64,000 nucleotides of DNA from NCBI GenBank assembly GCA_036924285.1, contig JAYKYS010000014.1, positions 2,852,001-2,916,000 on the forward strand, written 5' to 3'. The translations under genes were made by a program, and so were the position numbers. This DNA comes from Asterella californica. Lineage: Eukaryota; Streptophyta; Marchantiopsida; Marchantiales; Aytoniaceae. Positions 50,947 through 61,680 of this stretch are shown here, one piece after another. Every line of letters starts with the position of its first letter. Position 1 is the stretch's first letter. Below the pieces are notes generated by a model. It did no database searches. It worked only from the letters and a program-made list of their open reading frames with translations, and had not been told where the DNA came from.

Positions 50947-51837
50947 TCAAAAATTCGTGAATCCTGTAATTTGTGGGCACCACATACCCGTAGCGAAATC
51001 CATCGCTCGCTCTCTCTCATTGGCATTGGGCTCCACCAACTGCCGTAATTGAGCATCCCACACAAGCCCAGGTCCTCCATCTCTGTAAGCATGTGACGCT
51101 GGAAAGCTTACCAAAGTGGGTAATGCTACCATGGGCCGTCCCACTAGGTTCACCACTGCCATGGGTGACCTATCGACGACTCTCACTACTTGAGATCGTT
51201 GTCTTGCATCCAAGATGCTATCAACCGTGAGATGCGCTGGTCGTCTCACTCCATCGTGTGCACGCTTAAGCACCTCTCTCGGTAACAAGTTCGTCCACCA
51301 CAACCGTGGACGATGTGCACGAGATCCTACTCTCGCCGCATCCAACAACACTGTTGATCCAACCCAAGACCGCACTTGGTGCACACTCGTCATCATCTGT
51401 GTACGAGCATCACCCAACAAAGGAACGTTCTCCAAGATGTACGCTGGAGAAGCCACCTGATGCATCTGGAGATGTTGTAAGATCCGTAACATCTCTCATA
51501 ACATCCTAGATCGCGGTTCATGTAAACCCTGATCTCTCCCAGCACGCGTGTGACCTTGACATGGCCATCCGGCTATCACCAAGTGAATGGTGCCAACAAA
51601 CGTGAGATCCTACGCCCCCAGCAGTGAAATATCTGACGGTAATGCTTGCTGGTATCCTCTAACAGCTGATATGGACAACAACTCAGGATATCTCTGCACC
51701 AAACGTGCCACATGTCGCAATGAGACGCGTCTCGCAATCTCATCTCTCTCCACATACAAGTATCGTTGTACTTGTATGCCTACCTGCAATACCGCAACCA
51801 AACCTGTGCTGATCCCTCCAAACAGCTCCAGCACACG
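50947..51837 (-). pseudogene. Cytosine-5 DNA methyltransferase domain in the retroelement
   Basis: The domain continues the Gag-protease frame. Motif I (VLELFGGISTG, the SAM-binding loop) starts at about 51834, followed by GIQVQRYLYVERDE. Motif IV is GWPCQGHT, with the catalytic Cys codon at 51561-51559. Motif VI is YILENVPL near 51430, and motif VIII is HRPRLWWTN near 51312. The end, ERAMDFATGMW, is near 50990. Spacing and the phrases around motifs I and VIII are closest to DNMT3-type enzymes, in unpermuted order, but the catalytic loop has PCQ, as in DNMT1, where DNMT3 has PCN. A TAG (51612-51610) and a TGA (51498-51496) interrupt it. Motif X lies across the nested insertion. The intact version would methylate cytosine in DNA; target sites cannot be read from this. 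Confidence 0.88.
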
Positions 51838-54651
51838 TACACCCTCCTCTGGATACTGCCACACAATGGGAGTCGTATCCAACGGTGATAAGGTCACATG
51901 GTCAGTAGCAGGAACAACCCCTTGTTCCTCTACTGGTGGTACAAAGGCTTCACTCCAAGCCTGCTGCACCAACTGATCAGCGTATTGCTGCAACTCTCCA
52001 CTCGAACTCCAGAGTGAGACATCCAAGGCAGATGGTACTAACGTAGACATGGTAGGTATGTCCTCCACCTCCTCAAAGACCGGAGCATCCTCCGCATGGA
52101 CATTGTCTTTCAACAACTCGTCCGGCCAAGTGATGACTGAACTAAACCTTGCAACGGATGCCATCGTCCCTGGTGTAGACTCCGTCGTCCCAATTCTAGC
52201 ACTGAACCGCACTGGTAAGCGGCTCACTCGTCCCTCACCGGACTGCCAACCTGGTCTGTAAGATGCTGTCTCCGCCCAATAGTCGATCACGAACCCCATA
52301 GGGTACAACACAGCACCTCCAACCAATACATCATAAGACTCTGCGGCTGTAACGATGGCCTTGGCCCTCACCATAGAGCCATCCGTGGGGTGATCTGACC
52401 GAACTCTCACCGTCAACATCTCACGTGTCATGTGTAGAGCCGTACCTCCTGATCCCCCTAGAGATGTCTGCAACTGGAATGGACATCTCTCCACCTCGGA
52501 CTTCTTTAGACCCAAACCAATACACACCGCCTTTCCCAACATCAACGGTTGGGCTCCGGAGTCTAACAAGACCTTCTGGGGTCGATACACTTTCTCTGAA
52601 GGTGCCATCAAACAGAAGATATCACTTCTGTTGTCCAACAACACCACACATGGTGCCAAACCAGCACGGTCAATCGCCGGTCTAGCTGGTAACTCATCTA
52701 ACCTAGCAGCTGCTGCTTGCCAAGTACCACCGGTAGCTGTCCTGATCCTCGACTCCATGGACACGTCTACCGCCTCTCGCTGAACTACTTCAGCACTAGA
52801 GGTAACTACATCCTCGCTCTCACTAAGCGTGACCGCCAACTGGAACATTGGGGCCAAGTTGACTCCCAATGTCCTCATATCCGTGGTTGAAAATAGTGAG
52901 GCTCGTAAAACTGCTGTAGCCGCCCCCAACATCGGGTTCGATGTCACATCCATAGACGTCGAGGATGGACTCACATCACACCCACTCCTGGATGTCGATG
53001 TCTCCAACTCTACTGCATAATCGGTAGGCCGTTTAGGAACCATAGATGTGGTCCTCAACGCCTCCGATAACATGAACGACTGGGGAAGCCTGGTCTGTCT
53101 ACCAGCCTTCCCGCGTTGTGGATCAAACTCCACTGACGCACCTCGTGGTTCAGAGGCACGTACCGCACCTCTAGTCACTGCCGCAGATGCCGCACATGCC
53201 TCAATCTGCGTCACACTAGCCATGAAGTCGAAAACACCTCCTTCTCCTCCATAAGACGTAGAAGCCTCTGTTCCACTTGATCTCCGCTGGGCCATAGCCA
53301 TACTAGCTATCCTCTGCTCCAACTGCTCAATCCGAGCAGCCATACCTGCTTCTGACGTCGTAGCAGACAGTGGACCGACCGGTCCTCTCTCAGGTGCTGG
53401 ACCTCTACCTCGAGCTCGACCACCACGGCCTCCCTGAGCTCCTCCGCCTCGTCCACGATCAGCCTTCCTTTGCCGCAACTCGGGATGGAGATCAAAACAA
53501 CAGTCACTACTGTGACCAGGTCGTCCGCAATGCTTACATTGCCTAGGTACTGCTTGAGACGTCCCTGACGTCCCTGACGTCTCATAACCTCTCCTCTGTG
53601 GACAGTCCTTCTACTGATGAGGACCATCACACGTCCAGCAAGGACCCGCTTGCTGCTGACTAGAGAAAGACGGCATGGGCTTCTGCCCACCAGATCCTCC
53701 AACACCTCCCTGAGATCGTGACTGCTCCGCACAATCCTTACCACCACAACCACCACGCTGTTGCGTAGCCTGTGATCCTCGAGAAGAGGTGGTCGCTCCA
53801 TGTGGTGTCTCCTTGCTGAATCCAGCAACCACCACCCTCTTCTCCACCATGTTGAGCTCAATCCGCTCAGCCAGACTAAAGACAACCGCCAACGTCGGAG
53901 CGGTATCTCTAAAGAGAGTAGCATCTCTAACTCTCCTACGCAGCTCCCGGTCTAGTATCCCATACCAGAACTGGACAACTTGTGCTTCCGTCACCCCTTG
54001 GGTAACGCTGATCAACCGCCTCATGCGAGTAAACGCCTCGCGTAGACTCTCTCCAGTCTTCCGCTAGAACTCCTGCAGACTCCTCAACTTGTCGGTCCGT
54101 ACACCCTGATAGTTCTTCCTCAAACATTGGAAGAACTGAACCACAGGGTTAAACCCTGGTGGTATCCCGCTCACACTACCACCTGCTCCACTACTTGTGG
54201 ACGTACCGCTGGTAGTAGGTACTCCGCCACCTGTGGATGTACCACTGCTACTGACACCCGAACTCGCAGGTGCTACGCCTCCTAAAACTGCGCCAGTAGT
54301 GATAGAAACGTAGTTGGAAGACCAATGTTGTCTCCACAACTCGATCTCAACACTGTATTCTCGTCTGAACTCATGATAATCGTCCATCGGCGGTCCCTCC
54401 AAGTGTTGGAACAAACCCTTCCACGCCATGAAGGGGGTAAACAACTGTGGGTTCCGCATCTGCTGCAGATTGCACCAACTGTCGAACTCCTGGATGAAGT
54501 CATCCAGCTCAATGGTACCAACTGTATCCGAGTAACGTCGAGACCCCTTCGTGGCTCCATAGATCTCGTCCATGTCCCACAACAACGGTGGCGACACTAG
54601 ACTCACCACCAGAAAACGCGATGTGTGTGTCTGACTCGTCCTCTGGAACAA
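51838..54651 (-). pseudogene. Gag and aspartic protease of the DNMT-bearing element
   Basis: From the ATG at 54651 the frame encodes a capsid-like region (LDDFIQEFDSWCNLQQ, FMAWKGLFQHLEGPP), a Gly/Ser/Thr-rich linker and a nucleocapsid with two CCHC knuckles (CWTCDGPHQ...C and CKHCGRPGHSSDC). An Arg/Gly-rich stretch and a pepsin-type retroviral protease with the catalytic LLDSGAQPLMLG triad follow. Stops at 54066-54064 and 53613-53611 (both TAG) interrupt it; the frame is otherwise open to the methyltransferase. Gag packages RNA and the protease would process the polyprotein. The protein context around both stops fits an original Gln. Confidence 0.85.
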
Positions 54652-55430
54652 CCGACGGCAATGGTGTAGGTAGTCGGTACCTCACCCCACTCCGTGTATA
54701 CCCACTATCCGAGAAGTCTCCACCAGAACCTCACGAGAACTCCGTGATGAGAGAATCTCGCTAACACACTCCCCAACCAGAATGTCGTAATCCCCGTCAC
54801 CACCGTAACCACCACTTGCCTAACCCCGCTCCTACTGAGCTCACCTATCCCCTACTAAGACGGTCAAGGTAAGGGCAACCTGTACCTGCCATCACCACAG
54901 GCAGCCTCTCACGGTCTGCTGGTCGTCACTCCAACCGCACCGTGAGAGAGACAAAGGTAGTCTGACTGGTCCGCAACTCCAGCCTCACTACCGACAGCAC
55001 ACTGGAGTGAACTCACTTCGGAAGTCAAGCGCCAACACAAGCAAACACGGTGCACAAACAGGAAGTAGAATATGAAGGGGTTCCAACCACAAGAAGTCCA
55101 AACGATAACCCTCCACACTCAAACATTCACATAAAGAGAAACCCAGCCCCACCCGGACTGACGCCTCTTCGTCGGTGACCACATGCACAATATATGATCA
55201 CCAACTGTCGTAACTGACACTTGAGGTCACTAACTAGATGTCCACACCTCTAGTAGCTCCAAAAACATCCACGTGGTAGCTCTACTAGCTCACCCAAGCC
55301 AACTGCCACCAACTGACTCCATACGCTTCTCTACGGTATAGGCAAACACTACCACAACTATAGCTTCCCTCTAATATTGTGGGGTCGCCCTACCACTCCT
55401 CTAGGAACGTGCGAGAAGGTCTCTTACTAC
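54652..55430 (-). other. Leader region upstream of the retroelement Gag
   Basis: No ORF of note. By position this is the 5' untranslated leader of the DNMT-bearing element. I could not find a convincing primer-binding site or the matching 5' LTR beside it. Bases near 55208 end in acgaca on the minus strand, as the LTR does, but the flanking sequence does not match. Confidence 0.35.
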
Positions 55431-55479
55431 CTTATACAAGTCCATAAGTATTTGCACGCATCCCTGTAGGGAACCAAGA

Positions 55480-55595
55480 GCTATTGGTCTAGTGGTAAAG
55501 CCAAAGCTAAGACTACATAGTTAAGAGTCCAGGTCCAGAAATAGTGTCGGGATGGGTGACCAGCTGGTTTTACACTTCCCACACAACTGGAACTT
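55480..55595 (+). repeat. 5S rRNA-like fragment with a tRNA-like head
   Basis: The plus strand reads agttaag...agtgtcgggatgggtgacc..ctgg at about 55521-55567, which follows the 3' half of plant 5S rRNA including the internal promoter end. Before it, ttggtctagtggtaaagc (about 55486) looks like an A box. The 5' half of 5S rRNA is not recognisable, so this is not a 5S gene. It may be a relic of a 5S-derived SINE or of a Cassandra-type element, whose LTRs carry 5S sequence. Confidence 0.45.
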
Positions 55596-55743
55596 GGATA
55601 CCTCTTTCACGCACGCCAGCAAGCTGGCTTGCGGCGGGCTTGGGCTCAGGCTCCGCTCCGCCTCCGCACTCTCGCACTCCGCTCTCACGCCTCCGCACTC
55701 TCGCACTCCGCTCTCACGCCTCTGCACTCACGCACCTCTGCTC

Positions 55744-55852
55744 CTCGAAGCCCCCTAGTGGGCTCTCCCACCAACTCGTCCTAACGGCACTAACGGCCTT
55801 ACCGAGATGCGCCACTTCGCACTCGGTCAACCTAGCTGAGGTGCCAAACAGA
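55744..55852 (-). repeat. C module of the DNMT-element LTR
   Basis: About 105 bases match 32415-32520 closely, including the aacggcactaacgg and gcgccacttcgcactcggtc words. The modules expected on either side are absent, so this is a truncated or rearranged 5' LTR piece. Confidence 0.65.
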
Positions 55853-55859
55853 CGTGACA

Positions 55860-58018
55860 ATGGTCATAGGAAAAAGTTACAATAATCTTTGTATCTTTTT
55901 TCTGGACAATAAAATTAAGTGAAGGTACCGTACCTCTTTCCCGAGAAGAAGGAAAATAAATAAATAATGTACATAACTGTTTTGTTACATAAAAATATGA
56001 TTATTTTCATGATTATTTTTTTCTCACATCTAGGTTTAGAGCCGTGTTCGGGGAAGTTCATGGTGAAAATCGATAAATTTCTATTTATTAAGTTTATGTG
56101 GAAAACCAATAATTGTTTTATTACTCGAAAAGTTTGCAGAATATTCGTTGAAACGATGATTCGAAAGATTGGTTCAGGAGCGATAAATCTCAAAAACTAC
56201 CGGAACTTGAACAGAACGTACCGGATTCTCCCGAGCATTGACGAAGAGGAGGAGATAACAACACTATTTATCTGTTTCACCAATAACTGGAGATTGGGGC
56301 AAACGGAATTTACTGAATAGTTCAAGATATTGCATTCCATATATTGATGCGAAAAACCAGGCAAATATATGGCATGCAATATCATGTATTTGCCTGGTTT
56401 GACGGAAATTGCAGAGATTCATAATTGTTCCTGGACGGGAAAGGTTTTTGTAATTATGGTGATGTGGAAAACACGAACTTATTCTTTTATAGTCAAAGTT
56501 CTGTGTAATTGTATACACTAAACTGTGCTTATATAGTAATTATGTGATAAGATACTAAATTATTCTGTTATAATCACAGTTATGTCTGTTTTTCTAAACC
56601 ATAGTGTACTTATAGTAATTATGATGAATATGCATCCCAAGCTAGGTAACTAAAAATTATCGAAAAAAGGACGAGAAGGGTATGAGAGCAAAAATAAAGA
56701 GCGTAGAATGGCTCTCAGGTGAGATGGACTCATGGATCATTTAAGAAAAAATTTGAAATCTTTTCCTTTCTGATGCTTTTTGTTTAAATTATAAAGATAA
56801 ATATATATATTAACATAAAATAAATAAATATATTAACATAAAATAATTGGTTTTATTCATTCTATAAACGTTAAATGTTATTTTAAGGGATAGGTAATGT
56901 ACTTATAGTAATTATGATGATACGGTATGATACTAAATTATCTTGTACTCTTCTATAATCACAATTCTTTGTTTATATTGAACACCAAAAATGTGCTTAT
57001 AATAATTAAAGATGACATTGAGATACTAAATTATTCTTTATAATCACAATTCTTTGTATTTCTCTGCACCAAAGTGTGCTCATGACTATAACGAGAAAGA
57101 TTTAAACAAAACGATCGGTTCTCGTGAAAAATGCGACTGGAATGCTGCTGTAGCTATGACGAGGTTTCACTGTAACCGCTCCTACTCACATTGTACAGAA
57201 TTTTACTACTCTTGAGTTGAGTAAACAAGTTTTTCACCTTCATCTTGAAGCAACAAATCTTTTATGGCTTTCAATATCTCCCATCTTCTACAGCTCTCGC
57301 GCAGTGGCGAAAAAACAAAAATGCTGGTTTGATGAAATCAGAAGAGGTGTGATGAAAATAGTGACAACATTGTTTCTCTGTCCATACTTTACATGTCTTG
57401 CTGCCTGAATCGTCAAGATCAAGACCACCTAGACCAGGCGACTCACCTTAACATCCGGGCATGAAACCTGTCAAAGCCGCAAATAAAGAGCTTGTAACAA
57501 TAGCCCTCATTAGGCACCAGTTCTCTAAATCTGGTTGTGTTCCAAAGTTCACTTTCAAAACTGATGTGAACCCGTGCTGAGTGTCATCACTCACATGGGA
57601 ATCGACTGTAACTTCCAAAGACGGTAAGTTTCAACCAATCTTAGGAGAAAGAATCTGACAGAAGTTGCAAACGGAGTCTGCTGTCAATGTCACTACCCTG
57701 TACTACCCTACCCTACATTGACTTCGCTCAGACATGAATCTTGAATGAAGTATGTACACGTATCTCCGATCCTGTACATCTCTTGCTGAAAGAGGTTATA
57801 TACACATGCCGCCTTTCTCCAGTGTTGACGGACACTGGTGTAATTTCAGCAGCTTACGTGGTAAACAGGCTGCAGAGGGATCCATGGAGGTCGTCAGCTT
57901 CAAGAGAAGACTCTGACAGCCAGCCGGGAGATTGAGTGGGCTTGAAAATTTCATGCAGTGGTCATCCTACCCTCCGCTAGTGTTGAGTTTGGGCAATAAC
58001 TGCCTTAGAGCATCAGAG
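55860..58018. other. Intergenic, AT-rich, with fold-back and tandem repeats
   Basis: No gene. A hairpin with 14-base perfect arms (aaaccaggcaaata and its complement) spans about 56354-56402. Diverged units of about 80-110 bp containing gtgcttatagtaattatgatga and gatactaaattattct...tataatcacaattctttg recur between 56500 and 57085. The part next to 58018 should hold the 3' UTR of the PPR gene. Confidence 0.5.
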
Positions 58019-59899
58019 TCAAGACTGAAACATAGCATTCAGCCAAGTCTGTAACGAACTCCCACGAGCAGTCATGACCCCTCGATTCTGACTGTCAACT
58101 CTGAATGGAGACTTCATTCTTTCTAGAAACTCTGCAACGTTTTCCTTCACGACAGACTTTCCTTCCACATCGCTGTGTTTACCCCATCCAGTAACAACCC
58201 TCACCTCAGGAGGAAACTTCACCCCCACTGTCCACCGGGCTTTGAGTTGCTGGAGCCAGAGAAACAGAGCAATATTCGCCGTTCCCATAAACATGCGGTG
58301 CAGATCTAGTTCCCATGCATCCTCCGCGTATTTTACACACTCTGGAGGCACTCCGAGGACAAGCAGTTCTTTAATCACCATCAGTTCTCCACCAGAGACC
58401 TCTCGCAATTCCAGCTCATTACATAAAGATGCTGAGTTTGGAGGTATCTCCTCCAATTCGGCAAAGAGGGAGAGGACGCTTGGACACGACTTACTGATAG
58501 CGTTCCGAGAGTTGACGGAGCAAGAAATGTTCAACCTTCTCATCTTCTCCAGGGTTTCAACAACCAAGTCAAATTTCCGGGCTTGGCCGTAGGCAGACAG
58601 CATCATGTTATACCCTGTCTTGTCCAGTTTCAGGCCCACCTTGCTGATCTCCTCCACGAGCTTCTCCATGTCTGCAAGATATCCGTCTCTTCCATAACCA
58701 TGCAACAACGTCTTGTAATCATCCAAAGACGCTTTGAAACCCTCCCTTTTCATCTCTGACAGTAACAGATGAGCTTCATGGGGAAGTCCTGCATGTACGT
58801 AAGCGCGAACTAATGCACGATACCGCAATTGTCCAGCACCTGGCAGGGGCAGAAACTGAAGCTCTTGAAAGATCATCCGCGCATTGTCAAGAAGGCCGCG
58901 TTTCCCAAAGTTTTCTATCAAGGATACATGCAAGCTCAGTATATCCCTCGCTGTCAAATTTTCTGGCGTTTCCAGTATCAAACTATGCATTTCTTGTGAT
59001 TGTTGAGCTGTGGCGAGCAGGGCCACCATCTTTGCGTGTACACTCGGATTCCACTGGTACCACTCCTTTCCCCTTAAGGATTTGTACATCTGCTAAGCAC
59101 AAATTTGGCCCACCTGGTAAGACGAAGTACTGATAAGTAGAGAGTCAATCCTCAACGAGCTGCTGGCTTAGCTAGGGTACTGATCAAACACTTGTGAGCA
59201 AAACGTCAAGAAGGAGACTGTACTGCTTAAGATCCTTCGCATTCTAAGTCAACACAACACTAACTACGTTGTCTATAGGTTCACATAACTGATGCGTCTT
59301 GGGGACTCCTTCAAGACTTTCATCCACAACCGGACAGTGATAGAAACAGAAGTTAGCTGACGGCAAAATGGATACATTGAGATGGACTCAGGACGAAACA
59401 GGTAAATCATGCTGAAAGAACGGTCGGCGAAGGTTTAATCCAAAGGTGAGGGTATCTTTCGTGTTGTTAAAACACGTTGAGTCTACTCCGAATCAAGCAA
59501 GTCCACAGACTTCGACAGGTGCAAATGCTCTTCGAACAACACTAGAGGAAGAGCAAGAAGACTCAGTGACTGCTTCAAACGAAAGAAAAAGTCGGGTAGA
59601 GATACTGAGATCAGTGGATGGAAAAGTACCGGCAGGGCCAGCTGCCAGTCGTTCTCATCGACTAAGTGCTCGAGAATTTGAATCTGCATCATTTTCGAAT
59701 GGTTGTTCAGTCTCCTCAGAGCTCCGCCAACAGCGCGCGGATCCTCGCGAGTTCTTTGCAGCTTCGTCATCACGCGCTCAGCCACCTTTCTGCTACCTCC
59801 ACACTCAATAGCAACTACTAGTCGGCAGTAAAATCTCCCATTACTCAGGCCCCCTGCAGTGGGCGGAGCAAAACAATTCGCCATCACTGCTGCGCTCAT
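58019..59899 (-). CDS. PPR-SMR protein
   Basis: Exon 1 (59899-59630, 90 codons) and exon 2 (59089-58019, TGA) join at a GT-AG intron in phase 0 to give 446 residues. The joined text DENDWQLALP then MYKSLRGKEW follows the usual opening of these proteins. About four pentatricopeptide repeats follow, the clearest being YRALVRAYVHAGLPHEAHLL, YKTLLHGYGRDGYLADMEKL and YNMMLSAYGQARKFDLVVET. The C-terminus is an SMR domain with LDLH at residues 351-354 and TGWGKHS at 390-396. PPR proteins bind organellar RNA. PPR-SMR members act mostly in plastids (for example GUN1, pTAC2, SOT1) and some SMR domains are nucleases. The N-terminus (MSAAVMANCFAPPTAGG) is poor in acids and could be a transit peptide. It has fewer repeats than the well-known members. 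Confidence 0.87.
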
Positions 59900-61350
59900 T
59901 TTCACTTTTCTCCTCAACAGAGCCGGCTACAATACCCACTCACTTCCTTGCACTCAGCCCTTCTTGATCAGCTGTGCTCCAGCGGTCTTCTATCATACGA
60001 GTTAAGGCAAAAACCTTCGAATTCAGTCTCCTGTTCGTCAGGCAGCGAATAAGAACCCTACGGCCATCTGACATGAGCCTCGTTCATCGTGCCCAAGAAG
60101 ACCGTCACCGAAACATCTAGGATTAATCCTGCAATCACTCTTACCAGAAGGTGGAATGGAAGTGCAATCGTTTCCAGTGAAGATTCACTACTTATGTGTA
60201 GCACCTTCCATCCTCCAACTCCGCGTTTTCAGTCCCAACTGACATCCTTCGCTCGAGGCTACGAATCGAAGGACAAAGTAAGAACTTACTATACTTACAA
60301 AGCTGGAGCAGCGGACTGAGCGGAGGTGGTCTTGTGAAGACACACACAGAAGGGGTGAAAGTCGGCAGAGGAATGGGTCGCGAGAAACAGGAGCACTGCG
60401 GAGCAGGAGGTCTCGTGAAAAGCCCCGCGATTACACACGTTCGCCGATCTCATATCACACAGTCGATGGAGGAACGACGATGCCCACACACGACGGGGTA
60501 CCTTCTCCACCCTCACTGTCTTGTCTCCATACGCCCTTGTATGGTACAGACTCCAGAATGGACTTGAGGTCGAGGACGAGCGGAAACCCTGAATCTGCGC
60601 TGACCGGAGAATGCTGTTGTCGCCTAGCCAACACGCAAGCTCCTGAGGCTTCCACGCATGGCCTGCACTCTCTGGCGTGTTGGTCACGTGTGTAGTAGGA
60701 AAGAATCATTGCAACTTTCAATCGCAGCTCGATAAATCCTTCTTGCAGAGTGCAAGAAGAAGGAGCTCGATTTCGACTAGTCGCTGAGTGGAGTTTTTTC
60801 ACCTCTTTTTCACCATGTCGCCGGCGGCTGAGTGCGTCGTAACTTCGTAAGCCAGGTTGAGATGATTATTTACGTTCAATTCATGACTCCTCTACCAGCG
60901 ACCAGAAAACTGAAAAGCTGTCAGATTTGATGTGGAGTCACTGAGAGCATGTAGCGTCAATCTATTCCCTCACAAGGGTGCACGATGAGTCAAACATCAA
61001 GTTTCCGAAATTTCGGTATTCACGGTAAACATTACGTACATCAAATGAGGACTCTTTTTCTTTTTTACCTTTCGCGCGGTTGAACTAATCCAATTAACTT
61101 TTCACTCATTATAACGGTTAGAATTTAATACATTTTATTTTATTTTTTAATTTTTGAAACATGTTGTAAATTGTTACAATACATCGGTGTAAGATTTTAA
61201 AATCATTTTATTCACAACATTTGTTCTATGTTAAATTTCACTCATCGATTTTTTCTTCTTCTCTACTTATTATTTTCTTTTTTTTTACTGCGTGAATAGT
61301 TCGGTGAACGAATAGAGTTACGGTACTTCCCTCATTCGCATCCGCATTCT
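59900..61350. other. Upstream region of the PPR-SMR gene and intergenic DNA
   Basis: ORFs of up to 130 codons on both strands between 60089 and 60802 overlap each other and have no recognisable domain. AT-rich DNA follows at 61050-61310. No promoter element can be named. Confidence 0.3.
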
Positions 61351-61680
61351 ACCATTAAGAGAAGAGTACACTCGACGTGGTAATACAGTACAGAAGTGTA
61401 GTAAGTTAGCTCAAGTAGTATAGTCGACGTGGTAATATAGTAGTTCGGTCAAGATCGTAGTTCGGACGAGGAGAGCTACAGATCGACCATCTACTAGCGA
61501 GAAGAGTGGGTCAGCGTCAACCAACGCTCCCCACACCCATCAGGACCATCTGTCTACCAGAGAAACACGCGACGCAATGAATAGCCAACAGATGGAAAGA
61601 CCCATCAAGCCTTACAAGGGAAAGAAGGACCCGAAGGGCCAAGCAACTGTCTACCTGGAGGTGCAGGTTCGGTCCCTTGC
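61351..61680 (+). mobile_element. Possible retroelement leader and Gag start, decayed
   Basis: A direct repeat tcgacgtggtaata[ct]agta occurs at about 61374 and 61430. It is followed by a reading with RPIKPYKGKKDPKG near 61600, the kind of basic start seen in plant Gag proteins. Nothing further downstream supports an element, so this is tentative. Confidence 0.25.

Larger units (their letters stand above)
41267..55430 (-). mobile_element. Ty3/gypsy-type element with DNA methyltransferase and PHD finger (dead)
   Basis: Reading leftward on the minus strand the order is Gag, protease, cytosine-5 DNA methyltransferase, a nested 5.9-kb insertion, methyltransferase motif X, reverse transcriptase, RNase H, integrase, PHD finger, polypurine tract and LTR. 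Methyltransferases carried by retrotransposons have been reported in charophyte algae and dinoflagellates. Here the domain lies between protease and reverse transcriptase. Gag to methyltransferase is one frame (54651-50947) interrupted by four stops, and RT to integrase is another frame with four more. The 5' LTR is not intact: only its C module is seen, at 55744-55852. Coordinates include the nested insertion, and the right end is approximate. Confidence 0.85.

Noticed and set aside
55480..55595. Functional 5S rRNA or tRNA gene
   Set aside because: Only the 3' half of 5S is recognisable and no cloverleaf can be drawn from the A-box-like part.
60295..60802. Minus-strand ORFs of 115-130 codons upstream of the PPR-SMR gene
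   Set aside because: No recognisable family and no splice structure; the opposite strand is equally open.
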